Positions 48,101-62,557 of a stretch of 64,000 nt of DNA are shown here, piece by piece. Source of the stretch: Orthonyx spaldingii. Its lineage: Eukaryota; Chordata; Aves; Passeriformes; Orthonychidae. Each line of letters opens with the position of its first letter. The first letter of the stretch is position 1. Below the pieces are notes generated by a model. That model searched no databases and was not told the DNA's origin. It saw only the letters and a list, made by a program, of their open reading frames with translations. A program made the position numbers and the translations under genes. Location: the NCBI GenBank assembly GCA_013397795.1, contig VZTJ01002530.1, positions 1 to 64,000 on the forward strand. The letters are read 5' to 3'.

Positions 48101-51100
48101 AGAATCAGTCTTCTTATTTTTGGCCTGTAAAAGGGGAGTCTGTCTTGCCACTATCTGTGAGTGACTTGATTGAGCTACTATTTTGATATATAATCTTGTA
48201 TTGATCTAATGCTGGCACTGAGGAGATGGTTTACAGTGATATGGATGATTTAGGCATAAAAATCCAGTGTCATTCCAAAGCCCCTTGCTGGCTAAGGAGC
48301 AATTGTGAGCTTTGCTCTCAGGTGTTTAAAGGACACGGTGATAAAGGAAACCTGCTAGAAGAGAAAGATTGTAGGAAAATGATGCCAAAAGGGCTACCAG
48401 GATAACTTAAAATAAATTCTGTGGTGGTTTCATCGGTGTAATTCTTGATGAACTCTGTTTTGTGTTTGTCTGAGTTTGTGCTGTGCTTCCATGGTGGGAG
48501 CAGAAAAAAAAAAACTAAACCAAATGTTATTTTAAGCTACCAGGTGTCTAATTTCAGTGAAAAAGGAAAACTGAGGTGAATTCTCCCTGCTGCCTCAGAG
48601 CAGCTGTGTGTGAGAGACAGCCCCACGCCATGCACCGAGCCCTGCTGGCTCTGGATATGGTGTAACAACAAATGAGTGTGGGATCACATCCACAGCAAAG
48701 AGCCTGTCTCAAATTCATGCTGTCACTTCACACAAGCAACCAGGAGGTCTGTTCCTTTTTACATAGCACTCATTTAGCATGCCACACCAATAAAATCTCA
48801 TTGTCTTCTATTCAGTTAGGATGTATCTCTGTTTGTATTTGTTTGATAGATGTATTTCAATTACTGGTTCTAAGCAGCTCTGGAAAGATGTCCAGATCCT
48901 CAAAATACTTTGAGATTTAACTCCCGTTTAACCTGCAGGCTTCTTAAAAGTTTAGTGCAGAAAACAAAAGCTGGGAACAGCTTGCATTATTTCTGGTCCC
49001 TCTGTTTGCAGAATTATAAGAGGTGGAAAAATAGAAAGTATTGGCTACAGAAGTGGCAGCAGGGAAACGAAACACTCTTTCAACATCCCCACTATGTTAT
49101 TCTAACAATAATAAAAGAAGGGAAAATAAAACAAAACTAGTGTTTGAGTAAGGTTGCTTGGTGGTTTTTCCTTTTTTTGTTTTTGTTTGGTTGTTTTTTT
49201 TGTTTTGTTTTGTTTTTTTAATATATGTCAGTACTTGCTTTGTGCTGAACCAGAAGTTCAAGAGGGACCAGTTTCCTGTGAACCAGCCAGCAGTGCATCA
49301 GTTAAAGCCTTTGGATTTTTCTGGATAAACATAAATGTGATTCTTCTATCAAAGTAGGTAATGTGTGTGTCATCCATACAAATAGCACAAATGCATCTTT
49401 GCTAAGCAACACTTAACAAGTTTCCTGTGTCATCCTCCTTTTATTTAGTACCTCTTACATTTGTTTTTCTTTCATCTCTGAAAGCACAGATCATTATGTG
49501 CTATTTCTTAGATGTTGATGTGAGAGCATCACTGTTGCTTGAAATTTATATATTAGAATCAGTGAAATACTTTACTATCTAGACACATCTAAGTTTTTCT
49601 TATTGGTGCTGAGCTTCTGAATTTTTGTGTGACTTCCTGAGGAATGTGACTTTTAATGTTTCTGGCAGTGTTAGACTGAGAATTTCAGCTGAAAGAATTG
49701 CCTATCATGTTATCTATTGAGGAAGTGCAAAGTTCTAAGAAGAGCAGAAAAACCTGCTAATCAGGCCATGAAAGTGTCTCCTGTAAACAGGGTATATCTT
49801 TCATTATTAATATATGAGGGGAATTTATTTCTTGGCCTCCTCTATTACACTTCCTCTCCTCTATTTTATCTAGTCTTACTTAAGGAAACAACCAACCTTA
49901 CTTAAGGAAAGTCTTACTTAAGTACAGCTGTCAAACAGCCAAAGCATTGAGAAAAGAATTTGCTTTTCTGGTTATAACTTAGAATTTTATAAGTTAATGT
50001 TAATTCAATTGAAATTTCAAGGGCTTTGTACTAATATCAAGCATAAATTATTTTAATAATCTACTAGTGTGTGTATATATATTTGTGTTAGTTTCAGATG
50101 CCTTGACATGAAAGACATGGTTAAATTTAATGTCAGCATACTCAATAACTTCAGAAAAGCACAGTAAAGTGTTAAAGGGAAGCATGTTATTAGTAAGGCA
50201 TATTTTGAAACTGTTACATAGGGAAATACTTTGCTATTCAGTCAGTACTTCAGGTGTATCTAGGAAAATGGCTTTTCAAGAAATAAAATTATTCCTATGA
50301 AGTTAGTTTTGATGAATACCTCTGTCTTTTTGTCAGACTCTGGCAAAAATGTTTAGTTTTATCGTTAGTTTTAATTTAATTTTGCTCTACCACTGACTTG
50401 CAGATATGCTAGCTAATGATGTGAAAGGTTTCCAAGAAAGTTTAAAAGATTATCTGATAATGTGGCAAATTTTTTGTCTAGAGAATCACTACAAGATAGT
50501 TTCATTTTTTGTGATGTGTAAATATTTTTCGTTGTTATAACAGTTTAAATTACATTAAAACATTAAGGAAATACATTACTTTCCAGCCCAGGTCACTTAC
50601 TAGCTTTCTCAACCTTCTTATGGCTAGAAGATCTTATTAAAAAAAGCATTTATCTTTCAGCATGGAGCAAGTTGGTTTTATAGTGAAATATTTTGAAATT
50701 TGTCAGAGACCGGAGGGTGCCCATTGCTGGATGGCAGCAGTGCCCAAACCTCCTCTGGCAGCAAACAGGGAAGGTGACATTGGCTCTCATTTCAGAGACA
50801 AAATCTCAGCTCTCACTGGTGTTTCCTTCAGCCATGTCTGCTCTTGCTTTCTCTGGCTGAAAGGCAGGATTTGTCATCTTAATTAAGCAATGCTTCAGGG
50901 TGTTCCTTGTTAGCACACTGCTTTCTGTCCTGATGCTTCTCTGTTTTGGGAAAGTTGTGAATCTTCTTTCTCAACTAGAAGAAATATCAACATAAACCTA
51001 ATTCTGAGATCTGCCTCTAAGTCTTTAAGTTTTGTGCTACATTAGTTTGCCCTGTTGCAGGGGAGCACTTATTCCTCTGCCTCAGCAGGAAAGTTGAGGC

Positions 51101-54100
51101 ATTTCTCCAGCTGCCCAAGGAAAAGGTGCTCCCTGTGATAGTGCTGGCTCAACAGTATGGATCAGCCAACAGCTCCTGTTAGCTCTTGTGCTCTGCTGAC
51201 ATCCCTTTCTTTACCATCCAAATTATGAAATCTACATACAGGAGAGGGCAGAATCTGAGGAATCCTCTTTTCCAGTACAGTAGTAAGTATGGAGGTTCCC
51301 ACTGTCTTGTTTTGAGGATCTGTTTTGTAGAGTTTTTTGGGGTTTTTTTCTCTTTTAAGAGTTGGAAACCCTGCTTATGGTGCAAATTGCTGAAACATCT
51401 GACAGCATACTGATATGAAACCCTATCACCAACCTATATACAATTAAATAACAATTTATTGTGACACTCTGGTATTCTGTCTACATTACCTGCTATTAGA
51501 TATTAATTTAGAATGAAGGAGAGTGACCTGGAAAGATGAAAATAAGCAGATTTGGTACAAACACAGTAGGAAATTTAACAAAATCCAATTTACTAAAGCA
51601 GAGCCCGTGTCCCTTATGCATGTAACAACAATAAGGATTAATTTTCTCAAGAATTTCACATTAGACATTTTTTTGAAGGGAATATAATTAATGGGATGCT
51701 AATAATTTGTAAAGTTACCTAAAATAAGCTATTACCTTATCACTACAAAACCTATTTCTTTTCTTCACACACATTAAACCCCTTTACAATGACAAGAATT
51801 ACACTTCCAATAATGCTTATCTAAAACCTTTGAAAGCATGAAGGTAATGTTCAGGAAGGCAGGAGACAGTTCAAAACAAAAGCAGCTTTAATCTGTTTTG
51901 TTTCTGTCATCTGACAGCAGTGTGGCAGTGGGTGGCTGGCACAAATGCATCTGCTGGTGTAGGAACCACCAGGTTCCTTTGTGCCCAAAGTCATTTGTTC
52001 TCAACTGCTCAGCAGTTCCAGAAACCCAGACAGTTCTTTATCACCTCTTCGTTGTGGTAGGGTGAAAATAATAACCCCCCTGGTGAACAGAGGACTTGAA
52101 TTGGGGTTTATACTCTAAAAACATTTGCCATTGCATAAATATATTCCTGATAAGAATGTGTCCTAGGCTTGCCGTTCAGCTGGCTGTGTCCTTCCTCTCC
52201 CATGGACGTCCCTGTGTCTCATAAAGCCATCCCCCCCAGCAGCTGGTCAGTCCTATGGGCCGAGCTTTAAATGAAGCTGTCATTGGGAGTCTTTGGTATC
52301 ATGGGAAGTTCGAAAAATAACTGCCATCACCAGCTCTGCTTCAAAGAAAGGCATAATGTGTGGCTGCAGTGCTCAAGCCCGATAAAATATTGAGGAGTGT
52401 GATCTATTTCAAGTGCAGCCTGCGCTGTTCCTCGCCGGGTGTGAATGTCTGGGACAGCTCTCCAGCTGGTGGGAGCTGGCTCTGCTTCACTTGCTTGGGC
52501 AGGGATGTGCAGATCTGCTGCAGCTGAGGAGGAAAACAGCTTTTCAGTTCAAGTGTGCTTTTTCATATACAGAAAAAGCTGATTCTAATCCCAAATTGTG
52601 AGTGAAAGTTAAAGTTTGGAAAGATATTTCTTTTACTCCTTTTGACAAGGTTTCCTGCATCTTTTGAGTAGAATAAAATGCCTTTGTTTTCTCATTTCAG
52701 TAAGTGTTCTGGTTCTGGAATGCTCTGGTACATTCATGCAAGCCAGCCTTGGTGGGGGGGGTTCTCCAATGTGAAACCTTGCCTGGCTGTCTCCAGGCAG
52801 AAGGTTTCTAAGCTGAGCACAATGACCACAGTAAGATAAATTAGGTGCCCTGGTTCTGCTTAAATATTAAAAGGAGGACAACAGAAAGCAGTTTATTTTT
52901 TGTGCTACATGCAGCTCAAAATTTATCACTTAAAGATATAATGAGGAGAGTGGGGTGGGGAAGGTTATCACCTCCCTGCAGGCAGGTGGGAGATGATTTG
53001 ATGTGTGACACCTCCAGTCTCTAGACCCCCTGCAGCAAATTGATTGTCTGTTGGCTGCTCGCTGCTTTGCCACCTTGTCACCTTTCTTAGGTTTTCATCT
53101 GCTGTGTTGTCAATGGCAGCCTCCTTCCACGACTTACTGGGAGCAGGGAAGGTAATAACTTTCTCAGCCAATATATCTTTGCCATCTTACTGAGAATCCC
53201 TTTCAGCTCGCTTGTCAGTAATGGAAGCCACCAGTTGTCTTGTGAAATACTCAAACCTTCTTTATTTGTACACATCTGCCATTTATTGATAAATAACCAG
53301 GTTGTAAATGACACTTTAAGCATTGTTTTCCCTTCACTTTTATTACTTCTTGTGACTTGCATACCCTTCAGCAGATGTGCTAGTCCTGCATGACATTAGA
53401 GAGTAGTTAAATTTTTGGCTAATGCAAAACCAAAATAAATTACACACTAGTAAAATTCATCATATTTTTCTCATAATCCAAAGGAATCCAGCAGTATAAA
53501 CATCTAAGAACTGACTTAATGTCTAGCTGAAACTGTTTATGTTGGGTTTTGTGTGGAGCTGTTATGGCTTACCTACACTCCATAGTCTCTGGCGTTGCTT
53601 TAGAGACAGGAAATAAAAAGGTTCGTTAACAATGAAAGCCTTCAGGAAGGCAAAAACATAGCATGAAATCTATAATACTTCCTTCTGGACTTCTGATCCT
53701 AAACTAGATGGCAATTTTTCAGGTTGAGAATAAGGAAAAATGGGAAGGGGGGTGTGTAACTTTGAAAAAAATACTGAGATTCAGGTGGCACTTTATTTAG
53801 CTTTAGAGATGCAAACGTAGTGAAATCGTGAACTTAGGATTAGCTATTGTATCTGAACTGGTGTATTACTCGAGCATCATTAACTGCCTTGTTGAGCCCT
53901 CTTTTTTATGGGGTTTAATGTTGTATCTTAACTTACTCATGAAAGGTTATTTAAAAGCCTCATATGCAGGTATTAGCACTGCAAGTAGAAACACTTGCAC
54001 AATACCATTTCCAGCATCGTGATTGAGTAGTTTCTCAGTAACGTTTATTCAGCCCATATGTCCCGCAGTGTAAGCAGAAGTGTTGTGTTTGACTCCCAAA

Positions 54101-57100
54101 GCAGCGTATTCAACTTAGTCCTGCCAAGACACACAGCCACTGGGTGTTTTGGTTAGCTTTTCTCATTAATCTCTTCCCTCTCTTCTCTCCAAAGGAAAAG
54201 CAAGTTAGCACCTCTCACCCTTATTCACAACATTTTAAAAGTGTTCATACGCACATCTTGCTTGAAATCCGTTGCTGTTGCAGCTACTGGGTATCTCTCC
54301 TTGCTCCCTTTCCCCTCTGTGAGAGCCACCTGTGCTACTCTTAGACCTTCCCTTGTACATTCCTAGGACTTATTGTCTGTAGTTGTAAATCATTCAAAGG
54401 ATTTGCCTAAAGTACACTTTGTAGGAGGATGTTACTTGTGTGCTTTGGGTCTGGTTTGGAGGTCACTGCAGCCTGAACCTCAGGTCTGAGCTCAAAGAAG
54501 GCTGGGAGAGAAGGGGATGCCCAGGTACAAAAGGCCTGGTGAGTTAAGTACCAGGAAGGCAAAAGTTAGATGTGTCCTAGGGGGATCCTGGCATGTTCAG
54601 GTCCAGCTGGGTTTCAGTAAATTCCCAGAAGCTCTAGAGGGGCTCCCAGGAGCACCAGTGGGAGAAATAAATGCCAGCTGACTCTTTAGGATGAAACTTG
54701 AGGAATACCCATGCTATGTATTGGCACTGGCTGTGATATGTGTTTGAGGTTTTGTCTGAAAAACACCTTGAGGTGGTTCTCTAGCACCTGAGCCCTCTGT
54801 GTCTGTGCTCTTACTCTCTCACACAGAGAGGAGACACAAACTGGACATCTTGCTACTGTTGCAAAGATACAGTAAACCATTTACCAGGGAGATGCAGACC
54901 CTGAGCCCCACTGAAAGCAGTTTTCCCTTGGTGCTGTTCCTAGCATTAGAAATGCAAAGCTCTGTTCTGTGTATTTTATGCAAAGCAGATTGAAATCAAC
55001 ATCACACTTCTTTTGGCTCCCAGCAGCAGAAGAGAGAAAACACATAGAACTATAAACATATTTATTTTGGAGGATGTTTTGACGGGGAAAATCAAGCACC
55101 TGAGCAAAGAAGTGAGTTTGGGCACTGGACAGCTCTGGAATGAAAAGGTTACTACATATTCCAAGCTGCAGTTTTTGCAGTTATACACATGCCAAATTGT
55201 GAACACCTGTGGGATTGAAAAAGGGAAAATGCAGTTTACCCCTAGCCATGAATGTGCTACCACAGAGGTGTTGTCACCCAAACTTCACTGTAAATTCCCT
55301 GATTCTCTTCACAGATAGAAAGGAAGATTTTCTGTCATGTGTTCAGCAGTAAAGTACTTCCAGAAATTTCGCACGTCTGTGCTGGTGAAAACCTCACTGC
55401 CAACGTAACTATTTGAAGGTGTTTACTAATGACTTCTAATTGTTGTTACAAGAGCTTCAAGTTCTACAAATGGGCTTTCATGATTTGCAGCCTGTGAAAC
55501 TCCATTTTATAAGAAAATGATTTCTGATGGCCTTTGTAACAATGGTGATTTCATATGTCCTTTAATGTCTTCCAGAGACACATGACATTGGTTCTGTGCA
55601 AGTCCTCTCACCTCTTTCCTCACTGCATTAGTGTGAATATTGAGGGTACTGCATGGGCAGAGGGCACTGTAAATTGGTGAGTGTTGTTCCTACCCCCAAG
55701 AGCAGAACAAATACTGAGTGCAGAAGGCAGGTGGCAGGCTGCTGCTGTCTAATTTCAGAGTCTGGTATTTTTGTTGCATGACAAATTTCATCCTTGGATT
55801 TTTATAGCTATTAAGAGGCTCAGATAACCAAAAACAATTGCTAAACAAAACTTGTTTGATAGGAGATCCTTGAGAAAGGGAAAGTGATCTGTCATCTCTA
55901 TTTGTATGAAGAGTAAAGCACAACTGTCCTCTGCTGGCTCCATTCTCTGTGCCAGTTTCTTCTAGCCTGAGCAAGGGTGGCCACATCTCAATAGCCAACC
56001 TCTACCAAACCATATTCTTGGCTAAACCTCCCATCTGCAGGGCAAAAATCACTCAGCACAGAGAAAACACCTCTGCTTTAAACCTCAGAGTAGATGCTAT
56101 CCATTCTGTCAAGTACAGGTTTAGCCATAAAGGTATGTTTTGGCTCTTGTAAGAAGACCAGCAGTACTTGCTTAAACTGCAGAGATGTTTAAAGCCTTCC
56201 TTTTTCTGTTTTGCTCCCCTCAGCGCACTGTTTTGACATCTCACTCCCACCCTCTCACACATCTGGCAGATAATGGTAACAACCTTAATGCCAAATTGAA
56301 ATCATAAAGCTTTCCTTTCTTGACTGCTTCAACTAAGCTGCCATCTTACAGGCTAAGTAACTTCCTAGCCCCAGCTTGTCAGCACACGATGGTGCCTTAC
56401 CAGCCAATCATTTTAACACAAAACAATCTTTGCAAATGGGACCTGTAGATTATTTCGCAGTGAAAATCATTAGCAAGGATAATTAACTAAGACTGTGGTG
56501 ATGAATAGTGCTGCACTACTGATCAGTGTAATAAAGAACAGAACCACTAATTACAGATAGCAAGCCTTGAAGCCAATGAGAAATTTAATTTAACGTTGCT
56601 ACACAGACTCCACACAGTCTAATGTAACTTTGCAATTATCATAATACAGTCTTGCCACAGATGATGCTTCTGGGAGCATTCCAGGAACAAGGATGTGTGT
56701 CCATCAGAATAAAAGGATTTGTGATCTGTCAATTACAGCATCTTGAGAGAACAGATTAAAACTCCTGTGTCTGACCAGGTGCTTGGCTTCTGTGGCTCCC
56801 AAATGGGTGCAGAACTTGGATCCATTTCCATGAGCTCCAAAGGGCTCAGCATCTCTGAGCTGTTTTTAAAGCAGCACCTCAATGTTGTCAGAGCTGTTAG
56901 ATGCACACTTTCTATTTAAAGGCATCTCAAAATGTCTGGTTCACCGTGTCAAGCACTCTTTTCACTTGGCGTGTGTCACAGTCCAGCACATTAAAATGAT
57001 AGATCCTGGACAAAGAGGTGGGAACCAAGCTCATTATCCCCACGTGCAAATACAGCAAACTGTGTTTGACACTGGCTGTGAAAAGGCCTTCAGCTGCATG

Positions 57101-60039
57101 CAGTTGTTGTATTTCAGACCCTGGAAAAGGCTGCATGGATTAAATGTGTGTGCTAGTCACCAAAGCAATGGGCTGCTTCCCCAAATTGAGGCAAACCACG
57201 TCTCCTGTCAGCTCTCCAGCCTGCCTTTCATATGCACTTGAGTAACACACTGGGGGAAGGAGGAAGCAATGGGGGTTGCTGGTTTTGCATCTATTTGATC
57301 ATAGGTTTTGAAAGCTTTTTTTAACCCCCTGCATATTATCTTTGATTACAGAATGCAGTGATTATGAATGGTGCCCTGAGTATGTGCTGTCTTGTGTACA
57401 GATTAGCTTTGCTTTAGGAACTGCAGGGTTTGGAGCTACATTAGCTGAGTGGAGGTGGAATAAGCAGGATTTTCAATGGCATAGCTGGTTTTTGACAGGA
57501 GTATTGATTGCTCTCCTGCGAAGTCCTCTGGTAAGGTAAAAATATCTAAAAGGAGACAGGAAGAATAAGATACAGTAGTCCTCAAAGCACTTAAAGGTTG
57601 GATAAAAAGAGGTGGGTAACAGTGTTTCCCATGTCCAGTCTGTAATGGGTGAGCAGTAATATGTTTGTTACACAGGTTGGAGGGAAGCTGTATATCTGCA
57701 AGGTGGGGGCAGAGTAATCTGAATAGCCACCAGTTCACAAGGCTTTTTGGGGAGCCTTGTAAAATAAGGCAGACAAATGGCTGTCAGCACTTGCGTGGAT
57801 TAAAGTGCTGCTGCCTTGAGGTAAAGGAAGGGACCATGTGGATTTAAGGCCCCTTCTAGGTCTATTTTGTGTATTTTCCTGTAACTATTGTTCAGATGAG
57901 CAATAACCCTTTTTATACCTGTTGTGTAAAGCTGCAGCATGTTTCAGGATTTCTATTTCAATTTCTGCGTTCTCTAAGTTTGCTAGAAATAACCATAACC
58001 CTGAAGCAGGGCAGGGGGAAGTATCTGAAAGCACAGGCTGAAGCAAAACTGGGGTAAGTAAGGTTAAAAGAAAAACCTGTGAATGCTTACCCAGCCAAAT
58101 GGACATGGGGAGTTGAGCTGAATTCTGGCCAGGTGCTGTGTGACCCTCATGCCATTTCCGAGTGCCTCTGTTTGCACTGAACACTTTGATTTTATGCATT
58201 TCAGTGCAGAGACTGGGAGTTGGGGCTCAGGAGCTGTCTCTTACTGTATGGGTTTTTTATAGAGCTGTGTACAGAGGAGCTGAACCTGTGACGGCCCCTA
58301 TCTGACCCTGAGGATCAGATATAAATCCAGGGTCAAGGCAGTGCCTCACCACTTGTGTTTGCTTCCTTATTTAATCCATATAACAAGTCAACAATCCGGA
58401 CCAAACAAGTACGGTGATGGAAACAGCACAGTGTTTGCATAACTCATCCCAGTTCTGTGCTTTCAGTAAGATCTCCTGGGGCTGGGAGTGAACACAGCCA
58501 AATTCCCACAAACTTCACCTTTTTGTTAATCTGCAAACACTGTTTCCACAGGTTCCTCCTTGCACTGACATTTTTTGAAAGGCAGTTTTGGGAGTGAGTC
58601 TATAGGAGAACTAAAAATAGAAGGCTCTCTATAATAATCTCCATCTAAACACTGATAATTCAATTAACTCCTAGGGTTCATTTGAAAGGGAAAGTATTAG
58701 TGTGGCTAGTCAAGAAAAGGTACAGACTGATTAAACTATTACCATTGACATCATGTGATATTAAGGTAATAATACAAATGAGTTTAGCCCTCATTAGAGC
58801 ATGAAGAGAGCAAAAGGTTGTGGTCTACTGCTGTAGAGATGTATCATGATCAAAGGGGGAGTTACAATGCAAAAGTAGGTTAGTCCTCTACAGCATCTCA
58901 GGTGTCAGCACAGGGCTTGTACTTAAAGCTGTCAGTAGTATTTGCTAGTTGTACAGTAAGAGAGCTACAGGTGAAGCTTTGAGAAATAATGTTGCCATAA
59001 TGATAATAGAAAAGGGATCATGACTCCTGTTTTGTTACTAATAATGGTATAAAAGTAATAATTGCAGCCCAAAATGTCTCCTCGATAAAAATTTGTATGA
59101 ATTTTACTTTTTCCCTATCTGTAGCTCCTGTGAAGGAGGGAACTGAGATCTCTTTAAATACTCAATTTATCTAGAACAGGTAATTAGGCTCACTCAGCTA
59201 AAATAATCCTCCTTTCAGAAACTTGTTTTGAGATATTTAAGGTTGCTGGAATGAGCTGGATTAATTGTAGCAAATTGTCAATCAAGTTGTTTCACTGAAG
59301 CAAAAATAACCTGCAGACTTCAGTCACTTCTGTTCTTTTTCAATGGAGGTTTTAACACCTGTCTTCAAAACCTGAATGATAGTGAAATATGTGGTTTTAG
59401 AGGAAAAAAACTAGGTACTTCTGCCTGTAGAGGAAAAGCTGAGAGAAAGTGTTTAATGTAGATGATGGTAAAGGCATTGGCCTGGGAACTTCTGAACTAA
59501 CATCCAGAAAAGCATCAGAAGTTCGAAATTTGATTATACTGACAAACTCACACTATGTAGGAAGGAGTGCAAGGTGAGATTTTTAAATGGACACCTTCCC
59601 TTATGCTTAATAGTATCCATTACCAAATAAAATGCATATCCCAATATAATCCTAGCAGAAGAGCACAGGTTATAAGAGAACACAGCAGAGATGAAGCTCA
59701 CCAAAGATGCATGTTGCAATGAATTTTCTTATGTATTTGTGAAAGAACAAAATGCCTAAATTTACCTCACAGCAAAATGTGTTCTGGCTAAATCTTACTT
59801 TTTGTCATTATCTCTTAAAGCAATATTTTTAGTAAGGAGTATGTAGGAGATAAAACTGAGAAAATAAAACATTTAGGTAAATTCTGAGCAATGTCCTATG
59901 TGTGGTGGTGGTTTTTTGCACATTTGATTATTTAAGAGGTTGTAAAAGCAGTGTCTGGATTTTAAAATTAACCTGGTTTTAGCAGGTTCTTTTAACAGCC
60001 AAGAGGTTAAATTCCCAAAAGACGACCGTTTTGAAGGAG
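42140..60039. other. Long AT-rich non-coding stretch
   Basis: A GC-richer patch at about 47160-47610 carries overlapping open frames of about 100 residues on both strands, none resembling a known family. Low-complexity T/G sequence lies at 49163-49220, and a short repeat of cttacttaaggaaa at 49875-49922 (two full copies and one partial). No exon, tRNA or other RNA gene is supported. Confidence 0.5.
49875..49922. repeat. Short spaced repeat of cttacttaaggaaa
   Basis: Full copies lie at 49875-49888 and 49897-49910 and a partial copy (cttacttaag) at 49913-49922. Spacing is irregular (22 and 16 bp), typical of local slippage. Confidence 0.8.
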
Positions 60040-60420
60040 ACAGGACAGCATAGCTCTCACTGAAAAGGGATTTTATTGCACTGTTTCAGTGTGGGCACTC
60101 AGAAATAGAACACCCAAGCTCTCTGGACACACAAGATTACATGTACTTGTCATTTCACTCTCACCACCAGCAAGGACCCTCTTTGTCTGTTATGTGGTCC
60201 GTAACTGGATTTAGAGTGGCTTTTACTTGGTGCTGCTCAAAGTAGTGCAAAGAAGGAGCACGAGACTCTTCTCTGTGCTGTTGGTTGTTCCTTGCCCTTC
60301 TAAAAGCAGAGCTCCAGAGGTGGATGAGATAGAGGTGTGTCTATCTTGATGGTATCTCGTGTGTGTAGCTCTGTACAAAGGAAGAGCAAACATTTACACC
60401 AAGCCCAGTTTCTCTTGTGC
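60040..60420 (-). mobile_element. Possible LTR-like segment with polyadenylation signal
   Basis: On the minus strand GTGCAATAAAATCCC (AATAAA at 60077-60072) is followed by TCAGTGAGAGCTATGCTGTC, which looks like an R/U5 region. The borders, TATA element and termini are not identifiable. It could equally be unrelated sequence. Confidence 0.2.
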
Positions 60421-60805
60421 TTCATTTGATGGGCAGATATCTGAGGAGTCTCCCTGCTGAAAGTTGTGTGCTGTGGCTAAAATGAGCCAGGACCAAGCCC
60501 TGCTCTGCCATGATGCAGTGTGCTGTCAGAGCACATGCCCTAAGGGAGGCCCCAGCACAGCCTGGGGTGTGCTCTTCAGCTGCCCTGGAACAGCATCTGA
60601 GCAAGATTAATGCAGGAATTTCCTCCAGCCAGTGCCGGTCGGGGAGGTGCTGCCTTTCTGCAAATCCAGGAACAGCAAGCTGGATTGGTCTCTGCTGTGC
60701 CACAGCAATTCCAGTGGCTCCCTGGTAGGGATAACCAGGGCAGCTGGGTGTCCTGCTCTGAGCACCTCCGCTGAGGGGAAACAGGAAATCCATCATTACT
60801 CTGTC
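60421..60805. other. Unassigned moderately GC-rich segment
   Basis: A minus-strand frame (from 60841 down to 60422) is open for 139 codons but runs into the neighbouring probable LTR, and its residues (many His, Arg, Cys, Pro) show no known motif. If the flanking segments are LTRs this could be internal or intervening sequence. Confidence 0.3.
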
Positions 60806-61255
60806 TGTTCTGTGGATAAGGATGCGTGACAAAGAGCACACTTGAAAACCTAGCCACCTGTGTTTGAAATCTTTATTAGGAAGAGATGGTTTATGTTCTA
60901 GGGTCAGATACCTCCATGGTCTGGGAAGGGTGGAAAGGTAACAGATTTCGTGGTGACTGATTGGTTATGGTTTTATGATTATTTTATGGTCCTCTTTCTG
61001 GGTACTGATCAAGGTCCATAGCTAAAGGAAACATAACTACTGACATAAGTGGTGCAAAAAAAAATAAAATGATGGGACTTCATAGATACATTTTTACAGG
61101 GGAAACCACATCATTTCAACTCATGTTAGGAAGACAGTTAAAAAATGGGCACAGAAAGAGTAATCTGGTCTTCCATCTCAGGCTCTCACTCACGGCCTTC
61201 TAACTCCTAAACCCTAACACCCTAAAGAACCCTAAAGAACTCCTAAACCCTGACA
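60806..61255 (-). mobile_element. Probable retroviral LTR, minus strand
   Basis: Read on the minus strand the segment starts TGTCAGGGTTTAGGAGTT and passes a weak TATA-like CATAAAATAATC near 60980. It has the polyadenylation signal CCTAATAAAGATTTC (AATAAA at 60877-60872) and ends near a CA about 70 bp later. Length and signal order fit an LTR. The 3' border is approximate and no target duplication was found. The telomere-like ccctaa words at 61209-61250 lie at its U3 start. Confidence 0.45.
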
Positions 61256-62557
61256 CTTCTGCCACCATCAGTATCTAATGTTTTGTTTGATATGCAAATT
61301 GGGATGGGAAAATGAACTGCTTTTTGTCTTGCATGAGTAGATTATCCCCAGCACATAATCAGGAAGCAGAAACATGCAGTCCTTCCTCAACAAACATCCA
61401 ACAGAGCAACAATGAAATATGTAGATGTTGCTTTGCTAGGACAGATGGATGTGAATTACATAGTCTGCTTTAAAAATAAATAGGTAAATACATTTATGCA
61501 ACACATGGCTATTGTGCTTGAATGGACCAATCTGTACTCACAACACCTTCAGCAGCAATCTTCACTCCTGAGAGTGGAATGTAGGCAGGCAGTGAATATA
61601 AATACAATTGTGTGGTTCATCTTTATTATCAGAATGTCATTTGAGATAATTCACTGAGAGAGATGTGGAAGAATTCCTAAAGTTCAAATATGAAATGGTT
61701 TCAAATAACACATATCTGTGAAAATAGGGGTGTTGGATTTTCAGCTATACCTAGCATCTGCTGTTGACTTGAAAAAACCCCCACAGAGCATAATGGGAAG
61801 TATATGAAATCAAGTATTATTTTTCATTGGCACCTTGTTATTTAACACGAAATGTTTCACTAAATTCAGCTGAATAGATAATTGAATTGCTGTATCTCAG
61901 GAGAACCCATGTGGATTTGAAGAAAATCTAGATTATGATTTTCTATTTCATTTTCTCTGATTCCTTGAGAGAACTTTTAAAAGTGGGAAATATTGTGGGT
62001 TTTGTGCTCTGGGTTTAAATTGCAATTAGATTCCAGCTGGAGACTGCAAAACACAGCAGAACCCTTACAGGGAGAGTAGTTGCCTTGGCTTCTATTTTGA
62101 GACTCCCTAGCAATATCACCTTGTCACAACAGCTGTTCTGAGAGCAGGGATTGGTGTGAATTTCTCCTCCACTGCCTGGCAATCTTAGAAGATGCAATAC
62201 GTTTCTCAGTTCATTTTAGGTTCAGGTATCGCTAGGAGCAATCTTCATGTTCGTCAAAAGAACAAGATGCAATGATTGCAAAGTAGGAATTCAGAAACTT
62301 ATTCAAACTGCTCTCAGTTGGAAGTCTCAACTGGGACTTTAAAGCAAAAGCACCAGGTAAGAGAAGATCAGTTGCCAAATTTGCCAGAATAAATGTTCAG
62401 AGGGACAAAACTGCTGCCAAGTCGCTCGTTTTGCAGAATGGGTGGGCTGGCAGTAGGCCTGAGGAAAGGTCTGAGTAAACAAGAAGCAATCCAGTACCTG
62501 TATCATTTCTGTGATTTGTTAATCTGTGATTTTGTTTGGCAGCAAAGCCTCTTGTAG
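61256..62557. other. AT-rich non-coding DNA
   Basis: No feature recognised. Confidence 0.5.

Noticed and set aside
56882..57241. A 119-codon plus-strand frame
   Set aside because: Its length is within chance for this window, its composition is not protein-like and no motif is seen.
61205..61253. Interstitial telomere repeat
   Set aside because: The ccctaa words are irregular and interrupted, and they sit at the start of a probable LTR. They do not form a regular hexamer array.
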